The position numbers and the translations under genes were made by a program. Shown here piece by piece: positions 1 through 9,200 of a stretch of DNA of 64,000 nucleotides. Positions within the stretch are counted from its first letter, which is position 1. Each line of letters opens with the position of its first letter. Source of the DNA: CAYUNW01 sp964446235 (GTDB taxonomy: Bacteria; Patescibacteriota; Microgenomatia; 2-02-FULL-39-11); NCBI GenBank assembly GCA_964446235.1, contig CAYUNW010000001.1, positions 1 through 64,000 on the forward strand, read 5' to 3'. Under the pieces are notes generated by a model. That model was not told where the DNA came from. It saw only the letters and a list, made by a program, of their open reading frames with translations, and did no database searches.

Positions 1-62
1 TTGAGTCATTATTTTAAATATGATAAAAATAGTTTAATTTATTACAAATTATATTACTATTT

Positions 63-248
63 ATGGAAGAATCGCAAAATCCAACAGATGATAAAATAGC
101 AATTCCCTGCCCGGAATGCGATAATATAATCGAGGTTGAATCGGAAAGTATGATCGGTGATATTGTCGAATGCAGTGCTTGCGGAGTCGAAAATGAAGTG
201 ATTTCATTAAATCCTTTCAGACTTGCTCCTTTGGAAGAAGAGAAATAA
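63..248 (+). CDS. LysW-like small zinc protein (putative amino-group carrier)
   Basis: A 61-residue acidic protein with two Cys pairs, CPEC at 16-19 and CSAC at 37-40, spaced as in the TFIIB/LysW zinc fold. LysW proteins carry the amino group of lysine or arginine intermediates on a C-terminal Glu, normally within an EDWGE-type tail. Here the segment after the second Cys pair keeps the family's NPFRLAPLE look, but the protein ends EEEK, so the usual terminal Glu is absent. No lysine-pathway gene lies beside it. The 3' end overlaps the convergent murD gene by 32 bp. The family call is fairly safe; the carrier role is inference. Confidence 0.7.
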   Translation: MEESQNPTDDKIAIPCPECDNIIEVESESMIGDIVECSACGVENEVISLNPFRLAPLEEEK

Positions 249-1605
249 TTATACTTCTTAAGGATTTTTTTTCTTTGATAAATTCCGAATAAAAGAAGGC
301 AGCAGCAGGAGATATAAGTATATTATATTTTTTATCCTTATATCTAAAAGCTTCCAAAAATGCCTCTTCAATATTTGCTACAACTACGTAGTTCCCTTTT
401 GTTTTTATCAATTCTTGGGATAGTCGACTGTTAATAATAATGCATTTTTTAATCTTTTCAATTTTTTGAACAAATTGTGAATAATCCATGTTTTTTGTAT
501 GTCCACCGCATATTAAAATTGTATTTTTACCTAATATTTCTAAGGCTTTAAATGTTGCGTAAGGTGTGGTGCTTTTAATATCATCATAAAACTTATAGAT
601 ATCTGTCTTATAAAAATAAGTTAATCTTGCCGGTAATTTTTTTAATTTAAATGTGAATAAATTTTCAGTAAATGGTACATCCAAAACATCCAACAAAGTC
701 ATAACGGCTAATTTATTTATCATAAAATTCTCTTTATTGCTATTCATAATTAATTCAAAATACTTCTGAACATTATTTGTATTCATATGAATCTTATTTT
801 CGCTGTAATAATATTTATTGGAAATAATTTTTTCAGAAAGATTTTTTGAAACCTCATCATCGTAATTTAATATGCATATTTGATCTTTAGTTTGTTTTAA
901 AGCTAGTGAAATTTTAATATTTTTATAATCTTCCCAAGACATTTCATCTAAATGATTGGGATAAATATTTGTGTACAAACATATTTGAGGAGACTTGGAA
1001 TAGCCGTCAATTAACTGTCTATGTGAAACTTCTAACACCAAAAAACTGTCATTTTCCAATTCATCTATTTTATCTATCATTTGAACCATCCAAGTTTCAT
1101 TACCTGCAAAATAGACTTTTTTACCTAAATACTTCAAATATTGATAGATCATATAAGCAACACTACCTTTCCCTACGGTACCAGTCACTGTAATAATTTT
1201 TGATTTTGAAAAATCAAGATATAATCTTGTCAAACTAAATAACTTATTTTTTTCTACTTTAAAAATCGGAAAATTTTGCTTGTAAAGCCTCCATGATTGT
1301 GGAACAAATACTATATCCGCTTTTGCTACACCATCCAAATAATTAACTTTTGACCTAAATATCACTTTGGCAATATCTTTTTTAAATTGAATAAGCATTT
1401 TGGTTTGTTCTTGTGTACTAATTCCTTTATGCCATAAACGATAATTCTTGGATAAATTAGCAGATTCACAAAAATCATGAACTGTAATTTGTGTAAGTCC
1501 ATTTTTTAATAAAAATCTTAATATACTACTACCTTCCGAACCTGTTACACCAACTATATGAATGTTTTTGTTTTTTAAGGTATTAATAAAATCTTTTAGA
1601 ATCAT
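217..1605 (-). CDS. murD: MurD-like UDP-N-acetylmuramoyl-alanine-glutamate ligase
   Basis: A 462-residue Mur ligase. An N-terminal Rossmann segment (IHIVGVTGSEGSS, about 15-27) is followed by the ATP-binding P-loop GTVGKGS at 142-148, EVSHRQL at 192-198 (family ELSSFQL), NHLDEM near 217, DDIKSTTP in the third domain (MurD DSKATNP) and ISPAAAFF near the C-terminus (MurD LSPACASF). This order fits MurD, the cytoplasmic enzyme that adds glutamate to UDP-MurNAc-Ala. Several motif residues differ from the textbook form, so amino acid specificity is uncertain. The start overlaps the stop of the upstream NlpC/P60 gene by 4 bp, which suggests translational coupling in an envelope operon. Confidence 0.72.
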   Translation of the reverse strand: MILKDFINTLKNKNIHIVGVTGSEGSSILRFLLKNGLTQITVHDFCESANLSKNYRLWHKGISTQEQTKMLIQFKKDIAKVIFRSKVNYLDGVAKADIVFVPQSWRLYKQNFPIFKVEKNKLFSLTRLYLDFSKSKIITVTGTVGKGSVAYMIYQYLKYLGKKVYFAGNETWMVQMIDKIDELENDSFLVLEVSHRQLIDGYSKSPQICLYTNIYPNHLDEMSWEDYKNIKISLALKQTKDQICILNYDDEVSKNLSEKIISNKYYYSENKIHMNTNNVQKYFELIMNSNKENFMINKLAVMTLLDVLDVPFTENLFTFKLKKLPARLTYFYKTDIYKFYDDIKSTTPYATFKALEILGKNTILICGGHTKNMDYSQFVQKIEKIKKCIIINSRLSQELIKTKGNYVVVANIEEAFLEAFRYKDKKYNILISPAAAFFYSEFIKEKKSLRSIIISLLPKEQV

Positions 1606-2309
1606 ATAAATAGATTCAATCGGTAAATTCCATCTCCCGAACTTTTATAAAAATATTTTTGGCAGTAATTTTCACCATTTTTGGTTTTTTCCAACCAAAT
1701 CTGCTCGGATAAATCACATTCAGGTTTATCAATTTTTATTACTCCTTTATGTACCCCTTTCGTCAAAGTTTTATCAGACGAATGTATATAGGTAATTTCA
1801 TTATTATCAACACCTATTACAACCAATACGTGGTGACCCTTCATCATCCTGATTAAATCACCTATCTGGATATCTTTTAAACTGGGAATTTGAGAACAGT
1901 ATGTTTCTGAAGTTAGTAACTTCACATCAGTTCTATTTATTCCTTGGGTTATATATTTATTCATGCTTTTGTTGTTTGCATTTTTATACTTTAACTTAAT
2001 AAACATATCCAAAAAACGGTAGGCAAACCCTGAACAATCAATACCAATTCTATTTCTTCTGGCTAATTTATAAAAAAAATTACGAGAAAGTATTTTTTGT
2101 TTGTTTATTGATGATATTGAATTTAATTTATCCTGGATTTCCAAAGCAGATCCTTTACCATTTGCAAAACCTCTAATAATAACTTTTCCATTTTTTATCT
2201 TATTCATCCAATAAGGACAATTTATTTCAATACCTGATATTTTCATTTTCAGATAACTATCACAAAAATCGTTTATTTTTGTATAATTTTTAAAATTACT
2301 TATTACCAT
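1602..2309 (-). CDS. NlpC/P60-family cysteine peptidase-like protein
   Basis: About 235 residues if it starts at the ATG at 2309, which overlaps the stop of the PAP2 gene (ATGGTAA). A longer frame to 2375 runs deep into PAP2 and is less likely. IGIDCSGFAYRFL carries the catalytic Cys, and MKGHHVLVVIGVD supplies the His region, as in NlpC/P60 peptidoglycan endopeptidases. No signal peptide is obvious from this start, so export is unclear. Lying between murD and a PAP2 phosphatase, it is probably involved in wall remodelling or recycling. The family call is good; the exact substrate is unknown. Confidence 0.68.
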   Translation of the reverse strand: MVISNFKNYTKINDFCDSYLKMKISGIEINCPYWMNKIKNGKVIIRGFANGKGSALEIQDKLNSISSINKQKILSRNFFYKLARRNRIGIDCSGFAYRFLDMFIKLKYKNANNKSMNKYITQGINRTDVKLLTSETYCSQIPSLKDIQIGDLIRMMKGHHVLVVIGVDNNEITYIHSSDKTLTKGVHKGVIKIDKPECDLSEQIWLEKTKNGENYCQKYFYKSSGDGIYRLNLFI

Positions 2310-2929
2310 AAAAGTATAGACATTCTTGCAACAATAAAGCCTAAAAACATACCACCTAAACAATCCGAAAACCAATGTTCTCCAAGGTAAATCCTACTTA
2401 TAAACATAATAAGCAGTGTCAGTATAATGATAATATTGTTATATTTTTTGAAAGGATTTCGTAATTTTGAGTTTAAATAAAATAAAATCGCCATTATAAA
2501 TGAAATTCTTGCCATGTGACCTGAAGGAAATGAATAATTTGTTTTTACTACAAATGCACTAGGGAAATGAAAGTCGAATACGTATCTATTCAAATTCACC
2601 GGTGGTATAGGGTGATATATATGAAGCTTACTGTAAATTTCAATTATATAAATAAATATATATAAAAAAATTGCAAAAAAATATTTTTTTATCCTTATAG
2701 CGATGTAAATAAAAATCATGACTATAATTAATAGAGAAATTTCGCTCGATCCTAATAAAGTAAAGAACGAAAATAATTTATCAACTACAGATGATGTGTA
2801 TTTTTGGACAAGTAGCATACTTTCGTAATCAAACATTCTAAAGATATCCTTATTTACCAAAATGCTAAGAAGAATATAAGATAAAGTTAGTGATATAAAA
2901 ATTATAAATTCCAATGATTTACTCTTCAT
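2303..2929 (-). CDS. PAP2-family membrane phosphatase
   Basis: A 208-residue membrane protein with about six hydrophobic segments. It carries the PAP2 acid phosphatase motifs PSGHMAR (motif 2, His) and SRIYLGEHWFSD (motif 3, SRxxxxxHxxxD). The first KxxxxxxRP motif is not clear. Members include undecaprenyl-diphosphate and phosphatidate phosphatases. Beside MurD and glycosyltransferases, recycling of a polyprenyl carrier is the likeliest job (inference). It sits one base downstream of the histidine phosphatase gene and overlaps the NlpC/P60 start. Confidence 0.8.
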   Translation of the reverse strand: MKSKSLEFIIFISLTLSYILLSILVNKDIFRMFDYESMLLVQKYTSSVVDKLFSFFTLLGSSEISLLIIVMIFIYIAIRIKKYFFAIFLYIFIYIIEIYSKLHIYHPIPPVNLNRYVFDFHFPSAFVVKTNYSFPSGHMARISFIMAILFYLNSKLRNPFKKYNNIIIILTLLIMFISRIYLGEHWFSDCLGGMFLGFIVARMSILLW

Positions 2930-2930
2930 T

Positions 2931-3512
2931 CTAATTTTTCCTAATAATTTTCCATTTGTCTTGGAGAAACGCTTTTTCTAAAACTAAAAAGTCGGCGGTC
3001 TGAATATAATTTTGTTTTTTGTATAAGAAAGTAAAATCTTTATTTTCAATACAAGCTTTAAGTATTACTATTGGATCACCGTGAGATATAACTAAAATAT
3101 TTTTATTTTTATGTCTTTTTTCTATACTATTTAAAAAAGCAAGCATTCTTTTCCTGATATCTTCAACTTGTTCCTGTCCTTTGTTTTTAAATTTTTTGTC
3201 GAAAAGATAAGGCTGTATTTCTTTTTTAAATTTCTCAAGAGACATTCCTTCACAAAACAACTTGATTTCTATAATTTTAGAGTTGTATTTTACCTTCAAA
3301 CCAAGTCCTTTAGCAATTATTTCTGCTGATTGTCTGGTTCGTAAAAGTGGACTTGAATAAATTATATTTATTTTATTTCTTTTGAAATATGGTACCAGTT
3401 TTTTAATGCCTACTTTTGCTATTTTTGTGATCGGAAAACGTGGCAGTCTTCCATATATTACTTTTTTTGGATTATATACTTCCCCATGTCTCATCAAAAA
3501 TATACGTATCAT
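2931..3512 (-). CDS. Histidine phosphatase (phosphoglycerate mutase-like) family protein
   Basis: A 193-residue cytoplasmic protein. The RHG motif with the phospho-accepting His is at the N-terminus (FLMRHGEVYNP, 6-16), SSPLLRTRQSA follows in the middle, and the second catalytic His is in VISHGDPI near 145. This layout is that of the branch-2 histidine phosphatases (cobalamin, sugar-phosphate and related phosphatases, broad-specificity PhoE/GpmB types). The substrate cannot be told from sequence. It is one base from the downstream PAP2 gene and one base from the upstream GT4 gene, so it is probably cotranscribed with them. Confidence 0.8.
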   Translation of the reverse strand: MIRIFLMRHGEVYNPKKVIYGRLPRFPITKIAKVGIKKLVPYFKRNKINIIYSSPLLRTRQSAEIIAKGLGLKVKYNSKIIEIKLFCEGMSLEKFKKEIQPYLFDKKFKNKGQEQVEDIRKRMLAFLNSIEKRHKNKNILVISHGDPIVILKACIENKDFTFLYKKQNYIQTADFLVLEKAFLQDKWKIIRKN

Positions 3513-3513
3513 A

Positions 3514-4713
3514 TTAAAAATTACTATAAAATTTTTCTATTTCTTTTGCCTGATTTTTCCAGGAATATCCTTTTGCAAATTTTATCGCGTTTTGCGACAA
3601 TCTTAATCTTTGTTCGTTATCATTTAATAATTCCCAAATTATTTTTGCTAAATCTAGATAGTCATTGCTTTCAAAAAATCTGCCATTATATCTGTCCTTC
3701 ACAAGGTATTTTAATCCTCCCACTCTTGAGGCAATTATACTAGCCCCGCAAGCCATTGCTTCAAGCATTACAAGTCCGAAAGTTTCATGTAAGGATGGCA
3801 AGACCACTAAATCAGCAGCAGAGTAATATTTTGCCAGTTCATCATGAGGCTTGCTGCCTATAAACTTAACACAACACGAAAGTTTTTTGGAAATAATATT
3901 ATTTTTTATCCTTATAACCTCATCCTGTCTCCAAAAATCTCTGTTCGTAATATCTCCTCCTATTAATAAAACTTTATAATTTTTTTCAAATTCAGGATTA
4001 AGTTTTGTCAAATGATATACTGCATCCAGAAGAATATTTACACCTTTGTTTGGATCAATCCTACCGACAAAAAGAATCATTTTTTGTCTGGTTGATATTC
4101 TGATTTGTTTGCGCGATTGTATCTTATCTTTTTTGAAAAAAATATCATGATCCACACCGGGTGAAGTTATAAATATTTTAGATTTGGACGCTTTGTGTTT
4201 GTTTAAAATAATACTTTCTTCCAATGGAGTATTAACAATCAATCCGTCAATATTGCTTGAAATGTATTTTTCTGATTCGATTCTTTTTTGGTCAAAACTT
4301 GATTTATCATTTATCTCATATTTTCCAAGAGAATGGAACGTAAAAACTTGAGGTTTTTTTAATATTTTTTTTAATTTTAAACCTATTAGACCGGAATAAA
4401 AATAATGCGAATGAAATAGATCATATTCTTTTGAATTTTCTTGAGAATATTTTAGAATTTTTCTGGTAAAATTATCCAAATCTTTATATAAATTTTCATC
4501 GTCCTGTTTAAAATGGATAATGTTTATGTTACCTTTCTTAACCAATTCACTTATGTCTTTCCGGTTATGGGTGCGCGTAAAAATATCTATACTGTGACTC
4601 AATTTTGACAGTTGATATGCCAAATTCATAATATAAACACTCATACCACCGGAATTCAATACTCCCAATTTTGTCAAAGGACATGACCAATAAGAAATAA
4701 AAGCTATTTTCAT
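3514..4713 (-). CDS. GT4-family glycosyltransferase
   Basis: A 399-residue GT-B glycosyltransferase. The N-terminal domain has a Gly-rich acceptor loop (LNSGGMSVYIMNLAYQL) and FHSHYFYSGL. The C-terminal domain carries ILFVGRIDPNKGVNILLDA and the donor-nucleotide motif HETFGLVMLEAMACGASIIAS, with Glu residues spaced as in the EX7E motif of GT4. It resembles MshA and sucrose-phosphate-synthase-type retaining enzymes. It acts at the cytoplasmic face and the sugar is unknown. It is transcribed away from the GT2 gene at 4764 across a 50-bp gap and leads the minus-strand run down to murD. Confidence 0.85.
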   Translation of the reverse strand: MKIAFISYWSCPLTKLGVLNSGGMSVYIMNLAYQLSKLSHSIDIFTRTHNRKDISELVKKGNINIIHFKQDDENLYKDLDNFTRKILKYSQENSKEYDLFHSHYFYSGLIGLKLKKILKKPQVFTFHSLGKYEINDKSSFDQKRIESEKYISSNIDGLIVNTPLEESIILNKHKASKSKIFITSPGVDHDIFFKKDKIQSRKQIRISTRQKMILFVGRIDPNKGVNILLDAVYHLTKLNPEFEKNYKVLLIGGDITNRDFWRQDEVIRIKNNIISKKLSCCVKFIGSKPHDELAKYYSAADLVVLPSLHETFGLVMLEAMACGASIIASRVGGLKYLVKDRYNGRFFESNDYLDLAKIIWELLNDNEQRLRLSQNAIKFAKGYSWKNQAKEIEKFYSNF

Positions 4714-4733
4714 ATTTTAAAAAGTCCATTTGT

Positions 4734-4742
4734 TGCTATAAT
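4734..4742 (+). promoter_or_regulatory. Extended -10 promoter of the GT2 gene
   Basis: TGC followed by TATAAT (4737-4742), an extended -10 box, lies 21 nt before the ATG at 4764. No convincing -35 is seen. The 50-bp gap also has to contain the promoter of the divergent GT4 gene. Confidence 0.5.
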
Positions 4743-4763
4743 ATGATGCATTAAGTATACACT

Positions 4764-5489
4764 ATGAAGAAAAAACAGATTAAAATTGCTGCTATTGTTC
4801 CAGCTTATAATGAAAGCGGTAATCTAAAAAAGTTGACGGACTATTTAATCTCAAGTTTCAGAAAAAACCATATTGTATATGAAATAATTTTTATAATCCA
4901 AGGTAATGATAACAGTAAAAAAATTATTGAAGCCCTCCAGATAAAAAATAAAAAAATAAAAGCGAAATTTTTCCCTCATCCTCTCGGTATAGGCTATGCA
5001 TATCAACAAGGTTATAACATAATAACGAAAAAATATGATTACGTCTTTACCTTAGATGCCGATTTAAATCATCATCCAAAATATTTATCAAAATTTTTAG
5101 ACAAAATTGCAGAAAATAATTCTGATATGGTCATCGGTTCAAGATATATAAAAGGAGGACAATTTTCTGACGATAGAATATGGAAAAGATATTTATCTTT
5201 AATTGTAAATACTTTCTTATCTTCAGTTCTAGGAATAAAAATCCATGATTTATCCTCAGGTTTCAGGCTTATGAGATCGGAATTGGTTATCAATATTCGA
5301 AAGAGACTAAAAGAAAAAGATTATCCTTCTTATATGGAATTTATTATTTTAGCGAAAAAAAGCGGCTTCAAAATAGAAGAAATCCCGATAATCTATACTC
5401 CAAGAATTTGGGGGGAAAGCAAACTTAAAGGCTTAAATACGCTAATTTCATACTTAAAATTCATAGCTAGAATTGTTTTCAATTCTTAA
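4764..5489 (+). CDS. GT2-family glycosyltransferase (dolichol-phosphate mannosyltransferase-like)
   Basis: A 241-residue GT-A glycosyltransferase. It opens with AAIVPAYNESGNLKKL, then has YVFTLDADLNHHPKYL with the metal-binding DxD-type Asp pair, and GSRYIKGGQFSDDRIWKRYLS typical of the DPM1/polyprenyl-phosphate mannose or glucose synthases. Such enzymes charge a polyprenyl phosphate that feeds GT-C membrane transferases, which fits the large GT-C genes next door on the minus strand. There is no C-terminal membrane domain. The 3' end overlaps the convergent GT39-like gene by 11 bp. Confidence 0.85.
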   Translation: MKKKQIKIAAIVPAYNESGNLKKLTDYLISSFRKNHIVYEIIFIIQGNDNSKKIIEALQIKNKKIKAKFFPHPLGIGYAYQQGYNIITKKYDYVFTLDADLNHHPKYLSKFLDKIAENNSDMVIGSRYIKGGQFSDDRIWKRYLSLIVNTFLSSVLGIKIHDLSSGFRLMRSELVINIRKRLKEKDYPSYMEFIILAKKSGFKIEEIPIIYTPRIWGESKLKGLNTLISYLKFIARIVFNS

Positions 5490-7065
5490 TTACCCAAACC
5501 AACGGCGTATTTAATACGTTTTTTTGGTATACGATTTTCTTCTCCTGTAATGCTTTTTCCAATAAACCTTTAACATCATAAATATAAAAAAACGACTCGC
5601 GGTTGAGTATGACCAAATAATCACTTTTTGAATAATTTTCACTGTTCACTCGTCTACGTAAATCATCCCTTAAATACAATGCCGCAGTACTTTGACCCAT
5701 AACAATATTTATATTTGAGTCTTTGTTGACATTTTTGTTTAACCACTCCATAGCGCTTTTTTGAGGTGTTCCCCAATAATCTATATCAAACTTACCCCAG
5801 GCTCCTTTGATTCCACCAATTATTTCACTGTAATAACTTGTCTGATAAGGATGATAAATTATGTTTAAAAAAGCTAAATAAATTATCATCAATGAAATCA
5901 TTAATCCCTGCCATAATTTTGCTTTTTTTAAGTTTGCAAATTTCTTATATATAAAAACAAAACCTATGGTAGAAATAATAATTAGCGGATAAATTATTTC
6001 CATAAAATGTCTAAGTCCGTCAATGGCTCCGCTTTTGGGATTAAGATATCTTAGAAGAGGAATAATAAACCAGAAAATTAATAATAGATAACTATCAGAT
6101 GATTGTTCACGCTTAATTATTTTATAAACCATTATCAATAACCCTATCAAAAATAACAATAATATAACAACCGGAGTTGATATTGCTAAAATAATATACG
6201 GGTATTCAATAGGTATATTTACTCCTGATTTGATTATTTTCCCCCAATACAAAACAGGCATATTAATCGTATTGTTTGAATAAAAATTCGGCAATTCCAG
6301 CAATTTTTTCAACGGTTCAGACCAGAAAGGCCACCATAAAATAATAGCAGCCAATACACTCAACGGAAAGTAAAAAATTATTAATTTATGGTCTTTAAAA
6401 AATTTTTTTGGTTTGAACTTAAAAATATTCAAGATATCATTATTTATAGCTACATACCATACAAAGCATATTAAAGGTATAAATATTGAATTAATTTTGA
6501 CATTAAAAGCTATTGCAAAAGATAAAACAGCAATAATTAAATTTTTCAGATTTTTCCTTTTTGTCAGTCTCCAGAATAGATATATGGATAAAGAATAAAA
6601 AAAAGCATTCGGAATATCTTTCATATTGTTATGAAGATAACCAAAATGGATAGGATATAATGATAAAATTAATGAACTTGATAAAGCGTATAAAAATCCA
6701 AACATTTCATAAGTAAATAGAAAAACCAATCCTGTAGCTAAAGAACCTATGATAATTATTGGTAAATTATACGCCTGATCAAAAGGCAGGATTTTCAACT
6801 TTTCACTAAATATTATTTGAGACAAGGTAGGTATAATCTGGGTAAACGGACCAAAAGGATCATTTACCGTCAATCTAGGGTCCGGAGGGGTAAAAGGCAC
6901 TTCACTTGGCTCATCAACTGAAGGTACTTGTCGTCCTAAATGGAAAAGACCTGCATAATGATGATAATGATAATCCCAAGAAAGCGCATAATCTCTCATG
7001 ATAAATAAATGAAGTGATAGATTTATCAATACAATCATTATTGTAATGGTTTTGATATTCTTCAT
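5479..7065 (-). CDS. GT39/PMT-type GT-C membrane glycosyltransferase
   Basis: A 528-residue polytopic protein with about ten hydrophobic segments. Near the N-terminus, MRDYALSWDYHYHHYAGLFHLGR places acidic and aromatic residues in the first external loop, as in GT-C enzymes using lipid-linked sugars. LHNNMKDIPNAFFYSLSIYLFWRL is typical of the GT39/ArnT-like clan. A short soluble C-terminal domain follows (YWGTPQKSAMEWLNKNV and VILNRESFFYIYD). It overlaps the upstream YfhO-like gene by 4 bp (ATGA type), so translation is probably coupled. Acceptor and sugar are unknown. Confidence 0.75.
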   Translation of the reverse strand: MKNIKTITIMIVLINLSLHLFIMRDYALSWDYHYHHYAGLFHLGRQVPSVDEPSEVPFTPPDPRLTVNDPFGPFTQIIPTLSQIIFSEKLKILPFDQAYNLPIIIIGSLATGLVFLFTYEMFGFLYALSSSLILSLYPIHFGYLHNNMKDIPNAFFYSLSIYLFWRLTKRKNLKNLIIAVLSFAIAFNVKINSIFIPLICFVWYVAINNDILNIFKFKPKKFFKDHKLIIFYFPLSVLAAIILWWPFWSEPLKKLLELPNFYSNNTINMPVLYWGKIIKSGVNIPIEYPYIILAISTPVVILLLFLIGLLIMVYKIIKREQSSDSYLLLIFWFIIPLLRYLNPKSGAIDGLRHFMEIIYPLIIISTIGFVFIYKKFANLKKAKLWQGLMISLMIIYLAFLNIIYHPYQTSYYSEIIGGIKGAWGKFDIDYWGTPQKSAMEWLNKNVNKDSNINIVMGQSTAALYLRDDLRRRVNSENYSKSDYLVILNRESFFYIYDVKGLLEKALQEKKIVYQKNVLNTPLVWVIKN

Positions 7066-9200
7066 TTACTTATATATTTGTTTATAAATACCATGGTAAC
7101 TATTGATAATATTGTTATAATTGCGCCATATATATACTCAATTGGATAATATTTAAATTCTATTTTATGTTGTCCTTTGGGTATAAATACTGCTCGAAAA
7201 CTATAATTACTCAAAAATATTTTCGATTTATTTCCATCAACATATACATTCCATCCAGGATAATATATCTCGCTTGTTGATAATATTCCGTTACAGTCGC
7301 TAGTAATTTCAAGTTCTATACGATTATTTTCATATTTATTGATTTTAATATTTTCATTTGTGTCCCTACATGCAGGATCTATCTGAAAATTATCCATGCT
7401 ATTTATGAAGACTGTTTTTGAAAAATCAGGTTTATTTTCCTTTATATAATTTCCAAATCTTGTATTATCGGTATATAAAATGTAATCGTAAACCAAATTA
7501 AATCTAGAGATAAATGTATTATTCTGATAAAGGTCATAGCTGGGCATATCTTTAATTAATTTAAATTTTTCAGGATATTGTTCTTTTATTGCGTCAAACC
7601 TTTTGTCTATCAAAACATATTTTATATTTAAAAAATCAATATATTTACTCCATGGATCGGGAGGAGGAATTTCCACATTATATTGAAAGATTGAGGAATT
7701 GGCTGAATTATTTAAAATATCGATAAAATCGTAGTAATTTTTCAGTATCAATGGATTATATCCGGACGAAGATTGTACCTCATAATTTGAAAATGCTTCA
7801 AAATCAAGGTCTTTTCTAACATAAGAAATAACAGGATAATCTGGAAGCACCCTGAATAAAGTTTCATCTTTTCTGAAAATTGAAATAAGCTCCTTATCAA
7901 AAGTTTTTTCGGGCTTATCGGTCAATCTGATAAATTGCTTTGAAAAACTGAATAGCTCTATGAATGTAATTAAGATAACTAATATTTTTATGTATTTATA
8001 TCTTATTTTTGAGAGAATCATTCCGACTAATGAAGATATCAAAAAAACAGTAATTATCAAATTTTGTACCGGAAATCTGAAAAGTCTAATTTGAGGAAAA
8101 ATATCATACAGGACTTTGTACAATATAAAATTTGAACCCAAAGAAAGCATAATAAACCATACATTTGAAAAAAAGAAAATCCAATATAATAAATTATATT
8201 TTTTACGGAAAATAATTCTTAAAACTTCATTAAAAAAAGAAAATATAAGTAACATACTCACAGTAAGTCCGATAAAATAAGAAAATTCATAATAATTGGG
8301 ACTCGGACCGATATATGAATATTTTTCCGGTAAGGGATTACCTAAATAATAAGGATCGAAATATAATTTCAGCGTCGCTATGGTGGATGAACCTCTAGTT
8401 GCCACTGCAAAAGGCAGACCTTCGGATCTTATCGACCTGGAAACAAATAAATATGTAGGCAAAACCTGTATCGCGCTAATTCCGTATGATAATATAATTA
8501 TTATCAATCCTCTTGATAAAAGCATTGCATTTTGTACAAAATGATTTCTGAATTTGCTTATTAGTGTAAAAAACAGATAGAAAATAAATACTGTTATAGT
8601 AAGGTAATTAATAAATTGGTATCCTGCCAATATTTGCATCGAAAAAGAAAAAATCGAGAGAAAAAAAGTCTTTTTGGAATATTTTTCTACAAATTGGCTG
8701 TAATAATGAAAACTTAACGGTATCCAAATAGTAGTAGAAATAATATCCACATGACCGGAAAAAATCCTAACGGCAAAATAACCGGACAACGTAAAAACAA
8801 TAGCGGAATATAATCCGGACAACCTATCTTTGGTTCGCGATTTTATGAAAATAAAGATAAATATTCCACCCATTAACAAATGGCTAAATAGATATATCGA
8901 GAAAGCCAAATTTAAAGGAAAAATAAAAAAAATTATATTAAACGGATATATTGGTGAAATTGAGGGATGAGCTAAAAAAGGTGTTCCGGAAAATGAGTAA
9001 GGATTCCAGTAAGGTATATTTCCTTTTTTAATTGAATCAATATAGTATGACTTCCAGAAAAAAAACTGTTCATTTAAGTCAGAACCGTAAATTACTTTAT
9101 CGGCTTGAGGATAAAAAGTCTTTCCGAAATATAATAATAAAATGATGAAAATTAAAACCAAATAAATAAAATTATTATGGAATAATTTAGACTTTTTCAT
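7062..9200 (-). CDS. YfhO-family large membrane protein (GT-C type)
   Basis: 712 residues with about twelve hydrophobic segments and a C-terminal beta-rich periplasmic domain, as in YfhO. The start has YGSDLNEQFFFWKSYYIDSIKKGNIPYWNPYSFSG, the family's first external loop, and the end has ISTSE-like STSEIYYPGWNVYVDG followed by a last membrane helix. YfhO proteins are linked to lipoteichoic acid or other glycopolymer glycosylation in Firmicutes; the role here is inferred. It overlaps the genes on both sides by 4 bp, placing it in one transcript with the signal peptidase fusion and the GT39-like gene. Confidence 0.75.
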   Translation of the reverse strand: MKKSKLFHNNFIYLVLIFIILLLYFGKTFYPQADKVIYGSDLNEQFFFWKSYYIDSIKKGNIPYWNPYSFSGTPFLAHPSISPIYPFNIIFFIFPLNLAFSIYLFSHLLMGGIFIFIFIKSRTKDRLSGLYSAIVFTLSGYFAVRIFSGHVDIISTTIWIPLSFHYYSQFVEKYSKKTFFLSIFSFSMQILAGYQFINYLTITVFIFYLFFTLISKFRNHFVQNAMLLSRGLIIIILSYGISAIQVLPTYLFVSRSIRSEGLPFAVATRGSSTIATLKLYFDPYYLGNPLPEKYSYIGPSPNYYEFSYFIGLTVSMLLIFSFFNEVLRIIFRKKYNLLYWIFFFSNVWFIMLSLGSNFILYKVLYDIFPQIRLFRFPVQNLIITVFLISSLVGMILSKIRYKYIKILVILITFIELFSFSKQFIRLTDKPEKTFDKELISIFRKDETLFRVLPDYPVISYVRKDLDFEAFSNYEVQSSSGYNPLILKNYYDFIDILNNSANSSIFQYNVEIPPPDPWSKYIDFLNIKYVLIDKRFDAIKEQYPEKFKLIKDMPSYDLYQNNTFISRFNLVYDYILYTDNTRFGNYIKENKPDFSKTVFINSMDNFQIDPACRDTNENIKINKYENNRIELEITSDCNGILSTSEIYYPGWNVYVDGNKSKIFLSNYSFRAVFIPKGQHKIEFKYYPIEYIYGAIITILSIVTMVFINKYISK

